Part shown: positions 1-13,784 of the stretch, piece after piece
Numbering within the stretch: position 1 is the first letter of the stretch
How the letters are laid out: each line of letters starts with the position of its first letter
Assembly: GCF_000002075.1 (NCBI RefSeq)
Contig: NW_004797788.1
Coordinates: 118,718 to 182,717, forward strand
Length of the DNA: 64,000 nucleotides
Direction of reading: 5' to 3'
Origin: Aplysia californica
Lineage: Eukaryota; Mollusca; Gastropoda; Aplysiida; Aplysiidae
Program-made: the position numbers and the translations under genes
Notes under the pieces: model-generated
Seen by the model: the letters and a program-made list of their open reading frames with translations, nothing else
Databases searched by the model: none
Told to the model about the DNA's origin: nothing

Positions 1-1288
1 CCCATTCCGTCTGAGTTCAACAACCTACAGGACAGGCTTGCATTTGTTTCTGTAATGTGTCTTTGCATTTATGTTTGCTGTGGCATCGTGGAAGCATTTG
101 GCATTGTTTGTTCGGGCTAGCTAGCATCATCATTGTCATCTTGTTTGTGCTGGTTGGCCGGTTGATGTAACAGTGTTAACTGCGTTATTCATTAACTGCA
201 TGTCAAACCTGGTATCTAAATGTCCCTTATTGTTTCTGTTGGCTCTCAACTCTGGGGAATGCTTTCCGTCTACTTGTTGTGGTGCGTAGTGATTTTTTTT
301 TTTTTTTGTCAACTGTATCTCACATTGTACAGAAATGTGGCGTGCGCTCGTGTGTGTGTGTGCGTGTGCGTGCTTTGGGCATATATGGCAAGGGGCTGAT
401 ATTTGATTTCCGGCATGAGGCTTGCTCATCTTGCAGCTTGTTTTTTCCATGCCTCCCTGATGCTCTTCCTTGCACTCCTTCAGTGCTTTGAAATCTGTAT
501 CTGGAGAATGTTAAAACAAATATGTTTAATAAGAGTTGCAATGTGATGCTCCGAATAAGTCCTTTGAAAATGTCCATCTCTTTTTGTTGATTTGATTTTT
601 TTTTTCAAAGCCAGAAAACGTTTTTTCGTTATATCGGTGAAGCTAATCCTCAAACCTACCATTATAGTAATTTTGTTGATTTTTTGTTCGCTTGGTCCGT
701 TTTTAAAAAATATATCTTTTTTCCCCCTGGGCAGCCAGTTTGTTTAATAGCTTTTTGTCACAAGGGCATGAGTGTAGGTAGCATTTGGAATGAAGTATTT
801 GTCATGAAGTTTGTTGTATCCCTTTCATTTGCATTTCTGTTGTATTCAGTCATATGTTGTTTCTAATGATTTCCGTTTCTGGTTTCTTTCAGGCTTTCTT
901 AATGACTACCTCAGAACACCTAATCTGTTGTTTTGCAGCCTTCCTCATCACTTTTTTTTTTCCGCAGGGTGTTTAGCTATAGGTTGACACCAACAGCTTG
1001 TCATTGGTTTTGCAGTGACCCTCTTTTTTGATAACACTGGTATGATGTGGTCGCGTTGGGCAATTTCGTTGATTCAACAGCAAGTTTTATTGCTGTGAGT
1101 CTCTCTTTGCCCCTCTCCTGCTGGGGAGAATGGAAGAGAGGAATCTGTACGCAATCCGAGTAGACTGATATCCTCCATAGATAGCAGCAGGAGAAGAAGG
1201 GAGAAGACTTTATCTACCAGCTCAGCCTGTATTCTCAATCCATTCTTTTTGCTTCTTGTTCTCAATCTTTCCCCACTTCCAACAACAG
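1..1288 (+). other. Intron of SPTLC2, or 5' region
   Basis: T-rich sequence with a (GT)n tract near 350-376 and several T-runs. I searched for the N-terminal membrane segment of SPTLC2 and did not find it, so the upstream exons are probably outside the window. Confidence 0.6.
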
Positions 1289-1443
1289 GGCTTTGTGCCG
1301 CTCTTCTTGAGTTGGGAGAGCTTTTACACCAGAAACTTATATAGACGTGCGCGTGACTGCTGGAACAGACCTATCTCCAGTTGCGCTGGCGGGCGCATTG
1401 ATGTCATGGAGAGAATCTCTCCTGATTACGGATGGAATTTTCA
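1289..1443 (+). CDS. SPTLC2: SPTLC2 exon (first in window)
   Basis: Begins in phase 0 after a long pyrimidine tract ending aacaacag and reads [18 protein letters not shown] onward to WNF plus two bases, followed by donor gtatgt. It matches the segment just before the catalytic core of human SPTLC2 (DFVSLYQDFENFYTRNLY). The preceding exon must lie further left. Confidence 0.93.
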
Positions 1444-4400
1444 GTATGTATGGCTGTGTTGCTGCGCTTTTCTCCCCAAGGTTTTCTTGACAGAGTGCCT
1501 CACCACTAGTTACTTTTCATTATGTTTTTCTGTACTTTGCTCAGCAGAGCGTGCTTTGTCAACCTCGCAAAATCAACTGGCAAAGTTTGTAAACGTTTTT
1601 CTCATTCACTTGCCAAAACTTTGTCAGAGTTAGGGCCTCTGAATGAGTTTTATCTCAGTTTTCAAGTTATGGGAGGAATGTTGTCAGAGGTGGAGTAATT
1701 TTTCACATTTGAACACCTCTGACCTTTGTTATTCATGGTTGACAGTTTTGGAATAGGAATTTAAATGCATGATAAATTCAAAAAATTGTTCCTAAAAAGT
1801 GTGTGTAGTGGGATTGAGAGTGAAATTATTCAAGTCCCAATGTTGTCAGCAGCAACATGGAGAAAGTTTCAGAAAATATCTAGCGAAACAGCCGATGTTT
1901 CTTTGTCTTGACAGGCCACCGATAAGTAATTTGTGAATGTTTTTACTTTTACTTCCATTACTAATTTTTTTTAATGCACGTTGTTTGGTGTGTTTTTGTT
2001 ATTAAATGCAACAAAATTTTGTTGATTGCTGAGCCCCCTTCCCCGGGTCAGTCTTTTTTAAAGTAATAATTTGGAGTTCACATTTCAGTTCAGTTTTTGA
2101 TTTAGTGTTTCACTCACAGACAGGAACCAATCACCACCCAACTTCTTTGCAAAACGTGCAGTGGAAAGCTTTCTTATGCTTCAGCGCTTTTTCCTTACTT
2201 TTATTCAGAAAGTAGATGGATGTGGGAGTGCATACTAATAGCACTATTAATGTTTATTGACTTGTTTCTTTAATTCTAGTTTTCAAACACGATTTTGTTA
2301 TATGGCAGTTATGGTTCTATACCTTCTTTGGCAAGTTATGAAACTAGAACAAACCAGAAAGCCAACTCCAAATGGCATTGATGGATCATTATAAGTAGAA
2401 AGGGTTCCTGCAAAAATGGAGTGTAATGTATTTTTAAATCTGAAATGATTTTCTACATTTGTTCTGGATTCCAAATTTTTCCATATCATGGAGATACTAA
2501 CCAGCACTGGCTTCAGCTAAGTTATACACATTGATATTGGGTTTTGAATTTGTGGTTTTAGGTCTGTTTATGTTTAGGGGGGGAGGGGGGGTGTTTTAAT
2601 TTTAATCTTTCTCACGTATTGGGGCTTTTTTTCCTTTTGTATGGTTTTATAAGCACATTTAGGGGACAATGGCATCTACTCATTTTGCTTTCATTCAGTT
2701 TACTTGCAGATTTTATTTATGAACAGCTCAGTATTCAACCACACTGGTTATTATCTCTCTCTCCTGTTCTGTAGCACCGAAGCCCATTGTTCATGAGTCT
2801 AGTATTTAAAAAATCCTTTATATATAGAAGAGAATACCCACACAGGTTTCATTTTGAAATTCTATATTGAACATTCATAAAGTTGTTTCTGTTGCAGTTT
2901 TTTTTTAAACATCTCACGGCCACTGAGGTTTTTTTTTAGGCGTCCGGATTTGAAATCATACTAATGGAAGGGGTTTTTTTTTCTCAAAGAATTATTTCAA
3001 TTTGGTTTTGGTGTGAATTTCCACTCAACTAAATCATGTTTAATTTTAAATCTAATTTTTGTTCATATGAATTTTTGAATGTCTCGGCATAGAGGTTTTA
3101 AACTCATTTGCTTGCTAATAATGCTAAAGCATCGCAAAGCCTTCTGGCATACTAACATTTTTTTTGCCTTGAATTGACTTTTATTCTGTGTATTCAGTTG
3201 AGAGGTTGTCACTTACTTGGATTTCAAATGTTTTAAGCATTTTCTTATTTTGGGTTATTTTTCACCACAAAATAGGAATGGATGTTTGCTCACTAGACTT
3301 TTCAAGTTGTTTTTGTACATGTACTGTTTGTGAGTCCCATTGAAGTGTTCCCTCGTGTGTAAATTACATCTTCTGAACTGTTCCTTTATCTGTCTTTGCG
3401 CTGTATCCCCCATGCCTTCTTGAAATAATCTTCCCTGTAATCACACCTTTTAGTTTTCGACCCAGGTGTTACCTGTTCGGTTACCTTGATATTTCTTTCC
3501 CCTTTGCATCTTTAGCCATTCCCTATCCTTTCAGTTGGCTTGCTTTTGAAAGGAGAAATCGCTATTTTTTGATAGCTCTAGGAGCAGGTTTAGTTTTGAA
3601 AGCTGCTATGTGATCACTCAGATTAGATGCTAGAGGAATAAGGGCAGGAATAATTTAACGTTGGGAAATTGCTACCTCTTTTTGTTCCTTCAAGAAATAG
3701 GTAGACAGGAACTGTGTGCCATCAGTGCCTTACAGAACAAGATAAGCACTGTTAACGAGGTGCAAGTCTCTGTTCAAATCTGTGTCTCAAAAGGGATGGA
3801 TTACCCAGAGACTGGTTGTTTTTTTAAAGATTGATATAGATTGAAGTGATTAAAGGGCCCAGTATCTTGAATATGGTTCTCAGCATGGCAGAAAGCCCTT
3901 CTGACTGTAGAGGAACCACTAAGTCAAGCACAAAAACATAATTTGTTCTAAGGTACTTCAGGTCCAATAAGTCATTTAAGCTGTTTTATTCCCACTTTAC
4001 TTAATGACTCGGACAATGATGTTTTACATATTTGCACTGTCTATGGTGAGTAGTACTGTACACTGTGCGGTCTATTGTGAGCTGCTCAAAGCCAATTGAA
4101 TAGATCCCTTTTTCTGCTCTAGACAGTATAAATGTCCTCATGCTCTGCCTTGTTTTGCTACCCATCAATTTGAGAACGTCTTAGTTAAGTGTTTTTAGTA
4201 GGTGTTTCTGTTTGTGTTATCACCTCCCCCCTTATTTCGTCACATTTTGTTGTGCAGTGATTCCCACCAGAATTTGAACCTGGATATTTTCTAGCTTCAG
4301 ATATTGTAAAAGGGTTGTTGCATCATATTATAGCTAGCCACGCGTCTGTCATCTTACAAAATGCCATATCAAAAGCAAATGGGGGTTGGGAGGGTGTCTT

Positions 4401-7400
4401 TTAAGTCACAGGCCAATGTAATGTGCTCCCCTTGCATTTTCATGGTTTTCTGGTGTGGTTTGCTTCTTCTTTCCCATCAAACACCTATCGTCCTTATCTC
4501 TCTTCCTTCTTTTTTTGTGTTTGTTACTCTCTTGTAACACCTCTAATCTTCGGCACTTATATGACCTTATTGTGTTGCACTTGCAGTGAAACTCTTACTA
4601 AAAAAAGTATTTCATGGTTTAGTGAATGGTCTTCAAACTGTTTGGTAGGAGATCTCCTTATTTTCTGTTTCTGCTTTCAACTGATACCTTTGCGTTCCTT
4701 TATCTGTATAATTCTGTATAGGAGAAATGCATGATTTGTTACAATATCTAACAATGCTATGGTTTGTTACAATATCTAACAATGCTAACCTTGTTCCCTC
4801 TGTTCTCATTTCTCCTGGCCTTTGTCTCTACTGTGTAGTGTGTGATGGGTAGATAACATTCCTGACTGTTCATGGTGATTACTTGGGCTGTACATTTGTC
4901 AGTGTTCAATTCAGGTTCTTCTTGTTCTTGGGATCACTGTTGCTGTTGTCTTAGTTTCTGCTGTACTTTTTTTTCTCAAGGCAGTAGGGAGAATTTAGAG
5001 AGGGAAAACTGATGGTGGTCCAAGAGATACTGCACAGTCCTGTTGAGTGTTTATTTAAAAATTGTAATATGATTTCTCTTGCACGGGAGTTCAAGTTAAG
5101 AAAAAGAAGTTGAGCACACTGAAGACGTAATCAGTAATCCCCTCTTCCGTAATTTGTAATGTTCAATTATATTTAAAACAACAAGAGTATGATTTCTTTC
5201 TATAGTATAGATTTTGATTCTGTCAAGCCTACATTTGGGCCAGTCATGAATCGTCCTCTTGTATCGTGTACATGAAACATTTTACAATACATAGTTCATG
5301 CACATTTTTAAATGCATATATGAAATAGCTCTCAAAACAGTATGCAGATGTTCCTGAAATATATTATGGTGTAGAAATAATCAGAATTGCACAGGGTTAA
5401 ACTTCTAGTCTGTAATGTCCTCCAAAGTGTGAGCCGTTGACAGGGAGGGTGGCTTTGATGTGGTATACTTGACCTGTTTTTCTATCAGTTTAATGGGTAT
5501 TATACAATATGACCTTATTTTGAATTCTTGAAAGTTGGGAACTCAAATCCTGTTCTGTACACTAAAGATGGGAATTTTCTTGTCAGTATGAAGAATTGGA
5601 AAGACTTCAAAGTAAACATGTGTAAGATGAGTTAGGTTTGGAGGTGAGGGAAAAATTAAATTTGGAAAAACGTTTTATCATTTATTGGATGACAGATGCA
5701 ACTTAATTTAGATACATTATCTAATCTATGCCTTCTCAAGAGCAGAGAGTGTGATAGAACAGTAGTGAAACACAGATCATGTCACTTGAAGCTTCTTTAC
5801 AATTCAATTCTCAGTTTGATGTTTGAGACAAGATTTTTGTATAATACTGTATTTGCTATAGATCTAGATCTTTTAGAATTCTTGCAATAAATGAAAAATA
5901 AAGTTTCAAATGCTAAGAAAAAAAGTAAAACGGGTGTATTTAGAAGCCTGTTTAAAACATCCAGAGTGTCTTCTCAAAACTATGAATGTAGTCTTATATT
6001 ACAATGACCTATGTTCTCTAGGTTCTCCCTTCATGTTCTGATAAGACCACACTGGGCAAGCAATGATGAGTGTGTCAACGTAATATTACATGTGCAAAGA
6101 TTTTTGCCTTACACAAAACGACACTATCTCCTGGTTTGGGGGGTGGCGGTGGGGAAGATAGGATATACTTGTAGCTCTTTTGCGTGTGTTGTCGCTTGAA
6201 TCTCATTTTCTATTTTAGTAGCACATGTGGCTGTTAACTATTCATTTGGTCTGCTCTAACTTTTGTTGTTTTTTTCCAGTGTTGTTTTAATTTACATCTG
6301 CCTGCTGTGGAAACTAGTAACAACTTAATGTCCATTTTCAGATACCATCTGGTTTTCTAAATTTGCCTTTTATGTTGTGGGGATAGTTGATGGATACTGT
6401 GATTCTTTTTGTTTTCTATTCCTCTTTTTGCTTTTATAATGATTGGTCAGGGAGAAAGAGACACCACTTTTCTACTATTTATTTTGTGTTTTTGTGTACC
6501 ATTTTCAGTTTATCTAGCATAATTTGAATGCTGTTGTCCTACTACCTATCTCTCTTCTGCCTTTGCCCTCATGAACTTATTGACAGTCTTCAGTTTAGAT
6601 ACATTCGCTTAAATACTAATTTGAAATGAGACAGACGGAACAGAAATAAGAATGTAGCTTGTGGACAGGTCTGGGTTTTTTTAAGAAAAATAATTGGAGA
6701 GAATGAGGGGTACTTGTGCTGCTTCCAGTTCCTCGGAAATTTTTTCTTCTTTCAATGCTTGTTTCCAGCTTTCTATGACAATCAATGTTCCTCTTACTTC
6801 TTTTACTTCGTGAGATAGCTCTTCTGTGTCTCAGGCTTGGTTTGATGTGACAACTCTTGTTGGAAACATCTTATTGGAACGTGAAAGTTGTATGTGTCAT
6901 TGTCTAGCCATTGCCTTTCAAAAGAAGATACTGTTCTTAGTTGTGCCTTTGGCTTCTTGTTGCTATTGTCCCAAACTTCTTTCTGGCTTATATTTTTACA
7001 TTGCTTCTGATTTCCTGGAAACATCACTTCAAGATGTAAATATAAATCCATGTTTACAAAAAGTAAATCACTTGTTTGGAAGGATGCTAGCTGTCAAAAT
7101 CTATATGACTTCATATATAATTTGGGAATCTGCACATAGTCTCACTGGGAACTAATTGTGAACCCTCTTCTTATCCTAGGGGGTATTAATTTTGCTTTGG
7201 AAAATGCCCAAGTTCAGTGACTGATACATGTGCATGAATTGCATCTGCTCTATTCCTCCTCGTCCCCTCTATTTTTTGTGCATGTATGTGTATTTATTGT
7301 TCACGTAACTTATCCAGTGACGGAAATGAAGATGTGATTCTGTTTGCTACATTTTCTGTACCCAGTGTCACCAACTATGTTCTACTTCAGCAGTGTACTT

Positions 7401-10400
7401 GCTGTTTATCCTGCTTTGAGCGTCTCTCACTCATTCCATGTACTTTACCAGGCAGATTTTATACCATCTTGTTGTAAAATAATACCACTTTGCTTCACAG
7501 GGGCACATTTGTCAATTTGAAATAGATTGGATCAGTAGGAGGGTGGGGTGGCAGCACCTGAAGTTTGTTTTTGTCTTTCAGGGATGAATTTTTATAGAAT
7601 TGTTTACTGTCAACACTTTGCCTAACGTGGAAGGATGATGCACATTTCTCTATGGTCAGACTTTCAATTGCTGTGGAAATATCACTATCTTTACTTTTTC
7701 AATAGAGAAAAAAAGTGCATATTATATAGAATAGAGGTTTCTTTCAGATTTAAAAGGACAATTATGCATTTTCTGTTATACTAGTAGGAAGCTTGGGACC
7801 ATGCCAAGAGCCAAGAGTTACAACTGATAGGTTGAATAATTTAGAGTCTAGTGGACTTGTTGAACAAAGATGTCCAAACAGATTGTTGGGTTTTGGTATA
7901 GATAAGTTAGAGTACAAAGATGTTATGATTTTCCTAAAGGGGTGGGGGGTGGGGGAGATGTTGTTGCCAAAAATATGCAGGGTGGTTAAGGTTATTACAG
8001 GATGTATTTGTCAGTTGTATGAACAAAAATGGCTTTGTGCTCCCTGAAATGTAATAGATCTTGTAAAGAAAAATGTAGCTCTTAAGTCTCTGAAACTCTC
8101 ATTTGTAGGTGCTGCCCACCCTCTCCGGAAATCTTACTCTAACCACAAAGTTGACTGTATATGCATTGTTTAGTTAGATCTTCTTTGTTGTTTACTGCTT
8201 CTAACTTGATTTTGCAAATTTTATTTTAAGTTTAGGAAAAGAGGTTCTGATAAAAAATTAAATAGCACGAATGCAAATGCGCCCCCCCCCCCCCCCCCCC
8301 CCCCTTCCATTAATTCTCTCATGCCGTATTTAACGGAAAAGCAGAGCAATTCACTCTATACCTAGCTTCCTTTGACAGGAAAAAGATGTATCATCGTAGG
8401 TCCTTACCATGCAATATGATGCCAGGAAATAGTTGTGGAAACTTGTGTAATTTCTTAAGGAGAAATAATGTGTTATTGATTTGTATTCTTTTATTTCTGT
8501 GCCACTGTGAAAGTTTAGCAAAGAGATTAACTGTTTCTTTTGGGGTCTTTTTCTGTCTTCTGTTTGGTTTTGGGTTTGTTTTTGCTCTTGTATTTAAAAA
8601 CTTTAAAGTTTCCTTTTGGTTTGATTTCTGACCTTGTTTTTGCTTTGTTTTTCATAGTCGTAACGTTATATGTTTCCAGTATCACATATCTGTTCATTAC
8701 CCAAGAGCATCCTGCATCCCCATGTTTGTATGGCTTTTTGCAAGTTTTTCTTTCTTCTTTTTCTGAATCTGTCAATTCTGAATATATGTGGGTTTGGCAC
8801 AATTACCCTATATGTGCCGATGAGTAGAGAGCTTGTATTTGTCAGGGTTTCAAAGAAAATGGGTCAGCTGTCAAGATTTGTGTTGGCTAAATAAATTTAG
8901 TGTTCAAAATTTGGGGTCCATTGTGATATTTTAAAAAACATGATGCCAAGTTATTTCATGAAGACAGGAACTGAAAAAGGTATGACATGGCCCTGTTCTT
9001 CTTGAAACATTGTCCATATTGGATACTTATTTTGACCAGCTACTCATTTTTTATCAGCTGCTTCGTGATTAACCAGTCTTTATCCACGCCCACAAATCTA
9101 TGTATTTATGTTATTTCCCCCTCATATTATGCAAAAAATGTGAGTTCCCTTCTGTCTTCATTCGTGAAGAATTTTTGTTCTTTGTCCATTGGTTTCTGGT
9201 AGTAGACAAAGTTTTCCTTTTATGTCTCTGTCTTTCCTTGTGTGCAAGTATGAAAGGGGGATTTAATAGTGAAAAACTACCATCCATGTTTTCATTGGAA
9301 TCTGTTGGAGGGTTCAGGAATCACACTGGCTTGATTTTGTTGAAATGAAAGAGTGACAACTGAGTCATGGCTGAATCCTTTTATTCCTTTTCCTTGTACA
9401 ATAGTTCATGGAGAGAGATGTAGTAAGAGAAAAATAAAGTTTGAAGGAATGTTGAACACTTTTTAACTTATTGATTCTGCAGATTTAATGGTCTATCTCA
9501 AACCTCGACCAGTTGAGCTTTCCTATGTTTGGGTAATTTCAAGATATGATCACATCTTAGATATATGGTTCAGAATTTTTCTCCTTTTTTACACAGTTTG
9601 CCTCTTGATGTAGAATTTTATGTTCTGTTACTTCCATGGACATGCGTTAATGTAGGCTGCAATGTTTTTAACAGACTGACGGGGAAAAAGCTGGATGTTA
9701 TGAACTTTGGTTCGTACAACTACCTGGGTTTTGCAGAGAACACAGGCCCGTGTGCCGATAAAGTGGAAGAAACAACAAGGAAATATGGAGTGGGTGTGTG
9801 TGCCAGCCGTCAGGAGATGGGTAAGTGACAGATTTTAGGGGGAGAGCAAGTGCCAAGTCTGTTAATGTCGCTTTTAAGCACAAGGGGGCTATCCCAAAAA
9901 ATACTGTTTTTAGAAATCTCTACAACCAAACAAATATACACGCCAATGAAACCAAACTTCTCCCATAGGTAGGGCAATGCCCACTTTTGGTGTAGGTCAA
10001 GATTTCTGGAAACCCCTGAAATCTGGATTAGTCCACTTGTCCTTAAAAGTGACTAATTGTTGTGATATATGCACCTGCCACAGGACTTGCGTCCACCTGA
10101 AACAACCCATGCATGTACTTTCCTTGCCGGACACAAAAGTGTTAGATTCCCCAACATAAAGTGTCTGCTGCTCCAACTAACGTGTCTGGTTTTGTTCCTT
10201 GGAAAATGAGCCTTGTGCTGAGTTGATCTGGCTAAGTCTACGTGACCACCAAAATAAGATCACTTCCAGGCCTGGCTAATGTACGAAGTTTTTTCATGGT
10301 GTAGAGCCAACTCAAAAAGATCCGTGTCCACCGACATCAGACCGGCTAAACCTATTTTTAGTCCAGTGTGTTCTGATTACGAGAGCAACAGACAGCACTG

Positions 10401-13400
10401 GCAATTTATTTATTTACTTACCTCTTTAAAAAACTAAAAAGCAACAAATTATGATTATGGGAAAAATTGTTGGTAAGTTGGGAGGATGAGAAGAAGAAGA
10501 AAAAAAAAAAGCTTGGACTGGGATTCAAACCTACGGTCACGAAATTATGTTTGTCTCCAAACGCAGACATACAATGTACTGTTCACTCGGCCATCAGAAC
10601 TTTCATCAGAGAAGAGTAAATTAAGCTTCATATTTACAGCACTGTTTCAGGAAAGGCAAAATGACATAATATATCGAGATGTAGATCTAGATCTAGAATC
10701 TAGGCCTAGATCTAGGTCTAGTGGACCAGCAGATAAGGTCTGGAGAAAACGAAAAATTTGCGGAAAATTGGAAGCTCTAAACATTAGAGAACGTAGATCT
10801 AGATCTAGATACGTCCCTAGCTAGGTCTTACCTGGCCTATTTTTAGCTCTCCCGAGAACGAAATAATCTAGATCTAGGTCAAGTGCTTTAATTTCATTAT
10901 TTTGCTGTTTTTCAGCACAAATCTGCTATTGTACAATATATTATAATGAGATACAACTTTATTGATCAGGTAAAGTACAATGAAGAAGCAAAAATGTACC
11001 TAAAGATGCAAATTTCCTTCTGAAATGAGTCGAATCGAGGCTTTCTTAGTCCCCTGTACGACTGACGAAAAAGCTTGCATGCAGGAAAATCGCGTAGTCA
11101 GGCAAAGGCAGTCAGTGACTGACAAGAACAAGCTCATTTGAATGTGAGCTTGGCCTGCAAGTGACGAAAAAGCGCAGTGGACGCGGGGCCTTAGACTTGT
11201 TTTATCCTTCAAACTCACTCAAAATAAACCTGTCGCCTTTTATTTCCTTTTCTTTCTTTGTTCATCATGATTTTCACATTTCACAGGGGTTATTTATTAT
11301 AAAAGGGTAACAACAATGCTATTCTTTTTTTAATTTAGGGGTTTTGTAATGCGCTTAGTTAAAAAAACAAACAAAAAAACCCCTGACAATGCACCATGGA
11401 CTCTCCAGGGCAATACTATTTCCTGCCCCTTTGTTCTACACTGGGCAGTGAGAGCACAGCTGGAAAGCTAGGAAGTACTAATATGACTATTGGCCCACTA
11501 CTCGTCATTATAAGTATTATGAGAGTTTAATTGATTTGTTTTTGTTTTTTTTAGTTGAGGAAACTCTTTGTGGAGTAAAATGTTAACACAGATGTATAGT
11601 GTGTTTGCAACCTTAGTATCAATTTTCAACTCCTGTGAGTTATTTTTTTTATAGATCCATCATTTGTTGGCTATTCTGCCACAGGAATTAAATTGATGGG
11701 TGTCAGTTGTTGGTTATATTTTGCTTGTGCCAGCACTTCTTTACAACTGTTCGTCGCAGTTCTCTTACTTATACAATAATTCAATGCCCCCTGTGCCCTT
11801 AGTACAGGTTCAGGCTAGGTTCTGTAAATGGACATCGTTTGGCAGATGATTTGGTTTACTTTGCTCCTTCTGTCCTATCAGACATCTGTCATTCTTATCT
11901 CTCCTTATTTCGGGGTTATTACGTCTAATCTTTGTCACTTATTTGACCTAATTGTGTTGCAAGTGCTGTAAAACTCTTACTGAAAGTAAACTAAGTGAAC
12001 ATTACATTATTTATTCTCTTTTTTGTCGGATCTGATGTGGGCCAGTGGCCTTAAACACTGAATAAACTTACTCTTTACAACTACTCAAAAGTTTTTATTG
12101 CTTCGGTTGTTATTATAAAGAATCATTGTGCTGTCTGTCAGGTTATATGGACATTCATCGTGAGTTGGATGATCTGACTGCGGAGTACCTAGGGGTGGAA
12201 GCAGCTATCACAGTGCCCATGGGTTTTGCCACCAACTCCATGAACATGCCTTCCCTTGTCGGCAAGGTGAGCTCTTGAGAACTCAAAATTTTCGTAGTCT
12301 CAGAGAAAATTTAAAGACTTTTTTGGGTTCGGATGCTCAACTAAAAATTCTCTTTAACTAGCTGATGCTGTATTTGTGTTGTATTTATTATAGTCTGTGG
12401 CAGTTCCCAGGCTTATTTTGTAGAGTTTTGTAAAAACTTCACCTGACCAGGGGTGCTGGTGTTAGTGAATTAGCTAGATCATCCCAAAATATTGTCCGTT
12501 TTAGATTTCTTTTTAGAAAATCCATTGATCCTGAGCTGTGATATGAATGTGAAGTTTATCATGTGAACATATTTAGAGATTTAGGACATTTGACACCCAG
12601 CATAGTGAAATAGCTGCAGATTGCTGTTACAGTTACCATCAAATTTTTGGATGGCTGTTTTTATGTTTCTTCGCCACTAATAGAACAACATGTTGGATTG
12701 CCCCTGGCAAATGAAACCAAGATTTGAGTCAGGTAGATAGTTGCTTTCCTTTTTAAAAAAATTGCTCATCTGATACTCGCATACGCACACACATTGATAT
12801 GAAATTAAGGTAAACAATTTTTTATCAGTCTTTTTGCCCTCTGCCTGAAACGTGTGGAAATATGCTTGTTTTTAGTTGTTTTTTTTTGGGGGGGGGGGGG
12901 TTGCCAATGAAAATGTTCATGCTCTTTCTTTCCTTCTCAGGGAAGCCTTATCCTCAGTGATGAGCTGAATCATGCGTCCCTGATCCTGGGCTCTCGTCTG
13001 ACTGGTGCTCTTATTCGCACGTTCAAGCACAATGGTGAGGACATAAAATATCCTTTGATGTGCTTTATGGAAAGACTTTATCTGCTTCCACGATTGTTGT
13101 TTACATTATTCCTAGTCAAGTCTCTTGCCTGAAGTAATACATAAGCAGAAAGTGGTCCTACTGAATTTTCCAGCCTCTTACTTTTTAAAATGTTGATACC
13201 CATAAAGCTCAAGTAATGGTTGACAAATTGTTTGCTTTTTCTTCCAGAGTTATCCCTTTTCTTACATCTTCTGTGGGAAAATGTGTCCAGCTTTCTCCAA
13301 TCAACACTTGCTTTCCTAGTTCACACTTTTTCAGTTCTGGTTTGCGTCATGACAGGGTCCAGTCTAGCCCTAGTGAAATTTTGCCCCGATGCGATCTGTT

Positions 13401-13752
13401 TGTGCAGAGTACTTTTTTCTTAGCGCTACAATCACCTAGGCTTAAGTATTTTTTATAAGTTATTCTTGCATTGGAGGGTTTTTTTTCCACTGCAATATGC
13501 CTCTGTTGTCAGTGCAAAATTATGTTTCTATGGTTCATCTTTTCTGTCCTTCTTGTAGACATGAGAGACCTGGAAAAGAAACTGAGAGATGCTGTAACAG
13601 AAGGTCAGCCCAGAACACACAGACCCTGGAAGAAAATTTTGATTGTTGTGGAGGGTGTTTACAGGTAGGATATAGTTTTCGCCCCTTTGTTTTTAAGTGT
13701 GTGCAAAATGTGCTGTGCCCATTCTTTTTTCCCACCCATCTCTAGCTCTTAG

Positions 13753-13784
<32 letters not shown>

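Larger units (their letters stand above)
1444..9674 (+). other. SPTLC2 intron, 8.2 kb
   Basis: T-rich intron. It contains one interspersed-repeat copy (4449-4606), a 28-bp tandem duplication (4731-4786) and a C-run (8282-8304). No other coding sequence was recognised. Confidence 0.85.
9821..12141 (+). other. SPTLC2 intron rich in repeats, 2.3 kb
   Basis: Holds a tRNA-like sequence (10512-10600), CTAGAT palindromic hexamers (10682-10812), unclassified non-unique-looking sequence from about 9890 to 11210, and family R copy 2 (11846-11985). I found no matching TIR/TSD pair for the 9890-11210 block. Confidence 0.7.

Noticed and set aside
4423-4734. 103-codon + strand frame with hydrophobic, membrane-like residues
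   Set aside because: It is the pyrimidine-rich strand of family R. The same peptide pattern recurs wherever the repeat does (for example 36707-37024 and 44030-44247 on -), so it is not a gene.
9890-11210. Single large transposon in the SPTLC2 intron
   Set aside because: The sequence looks repetitive, but I could not find matching terminal inverted repeats with a target duplication.
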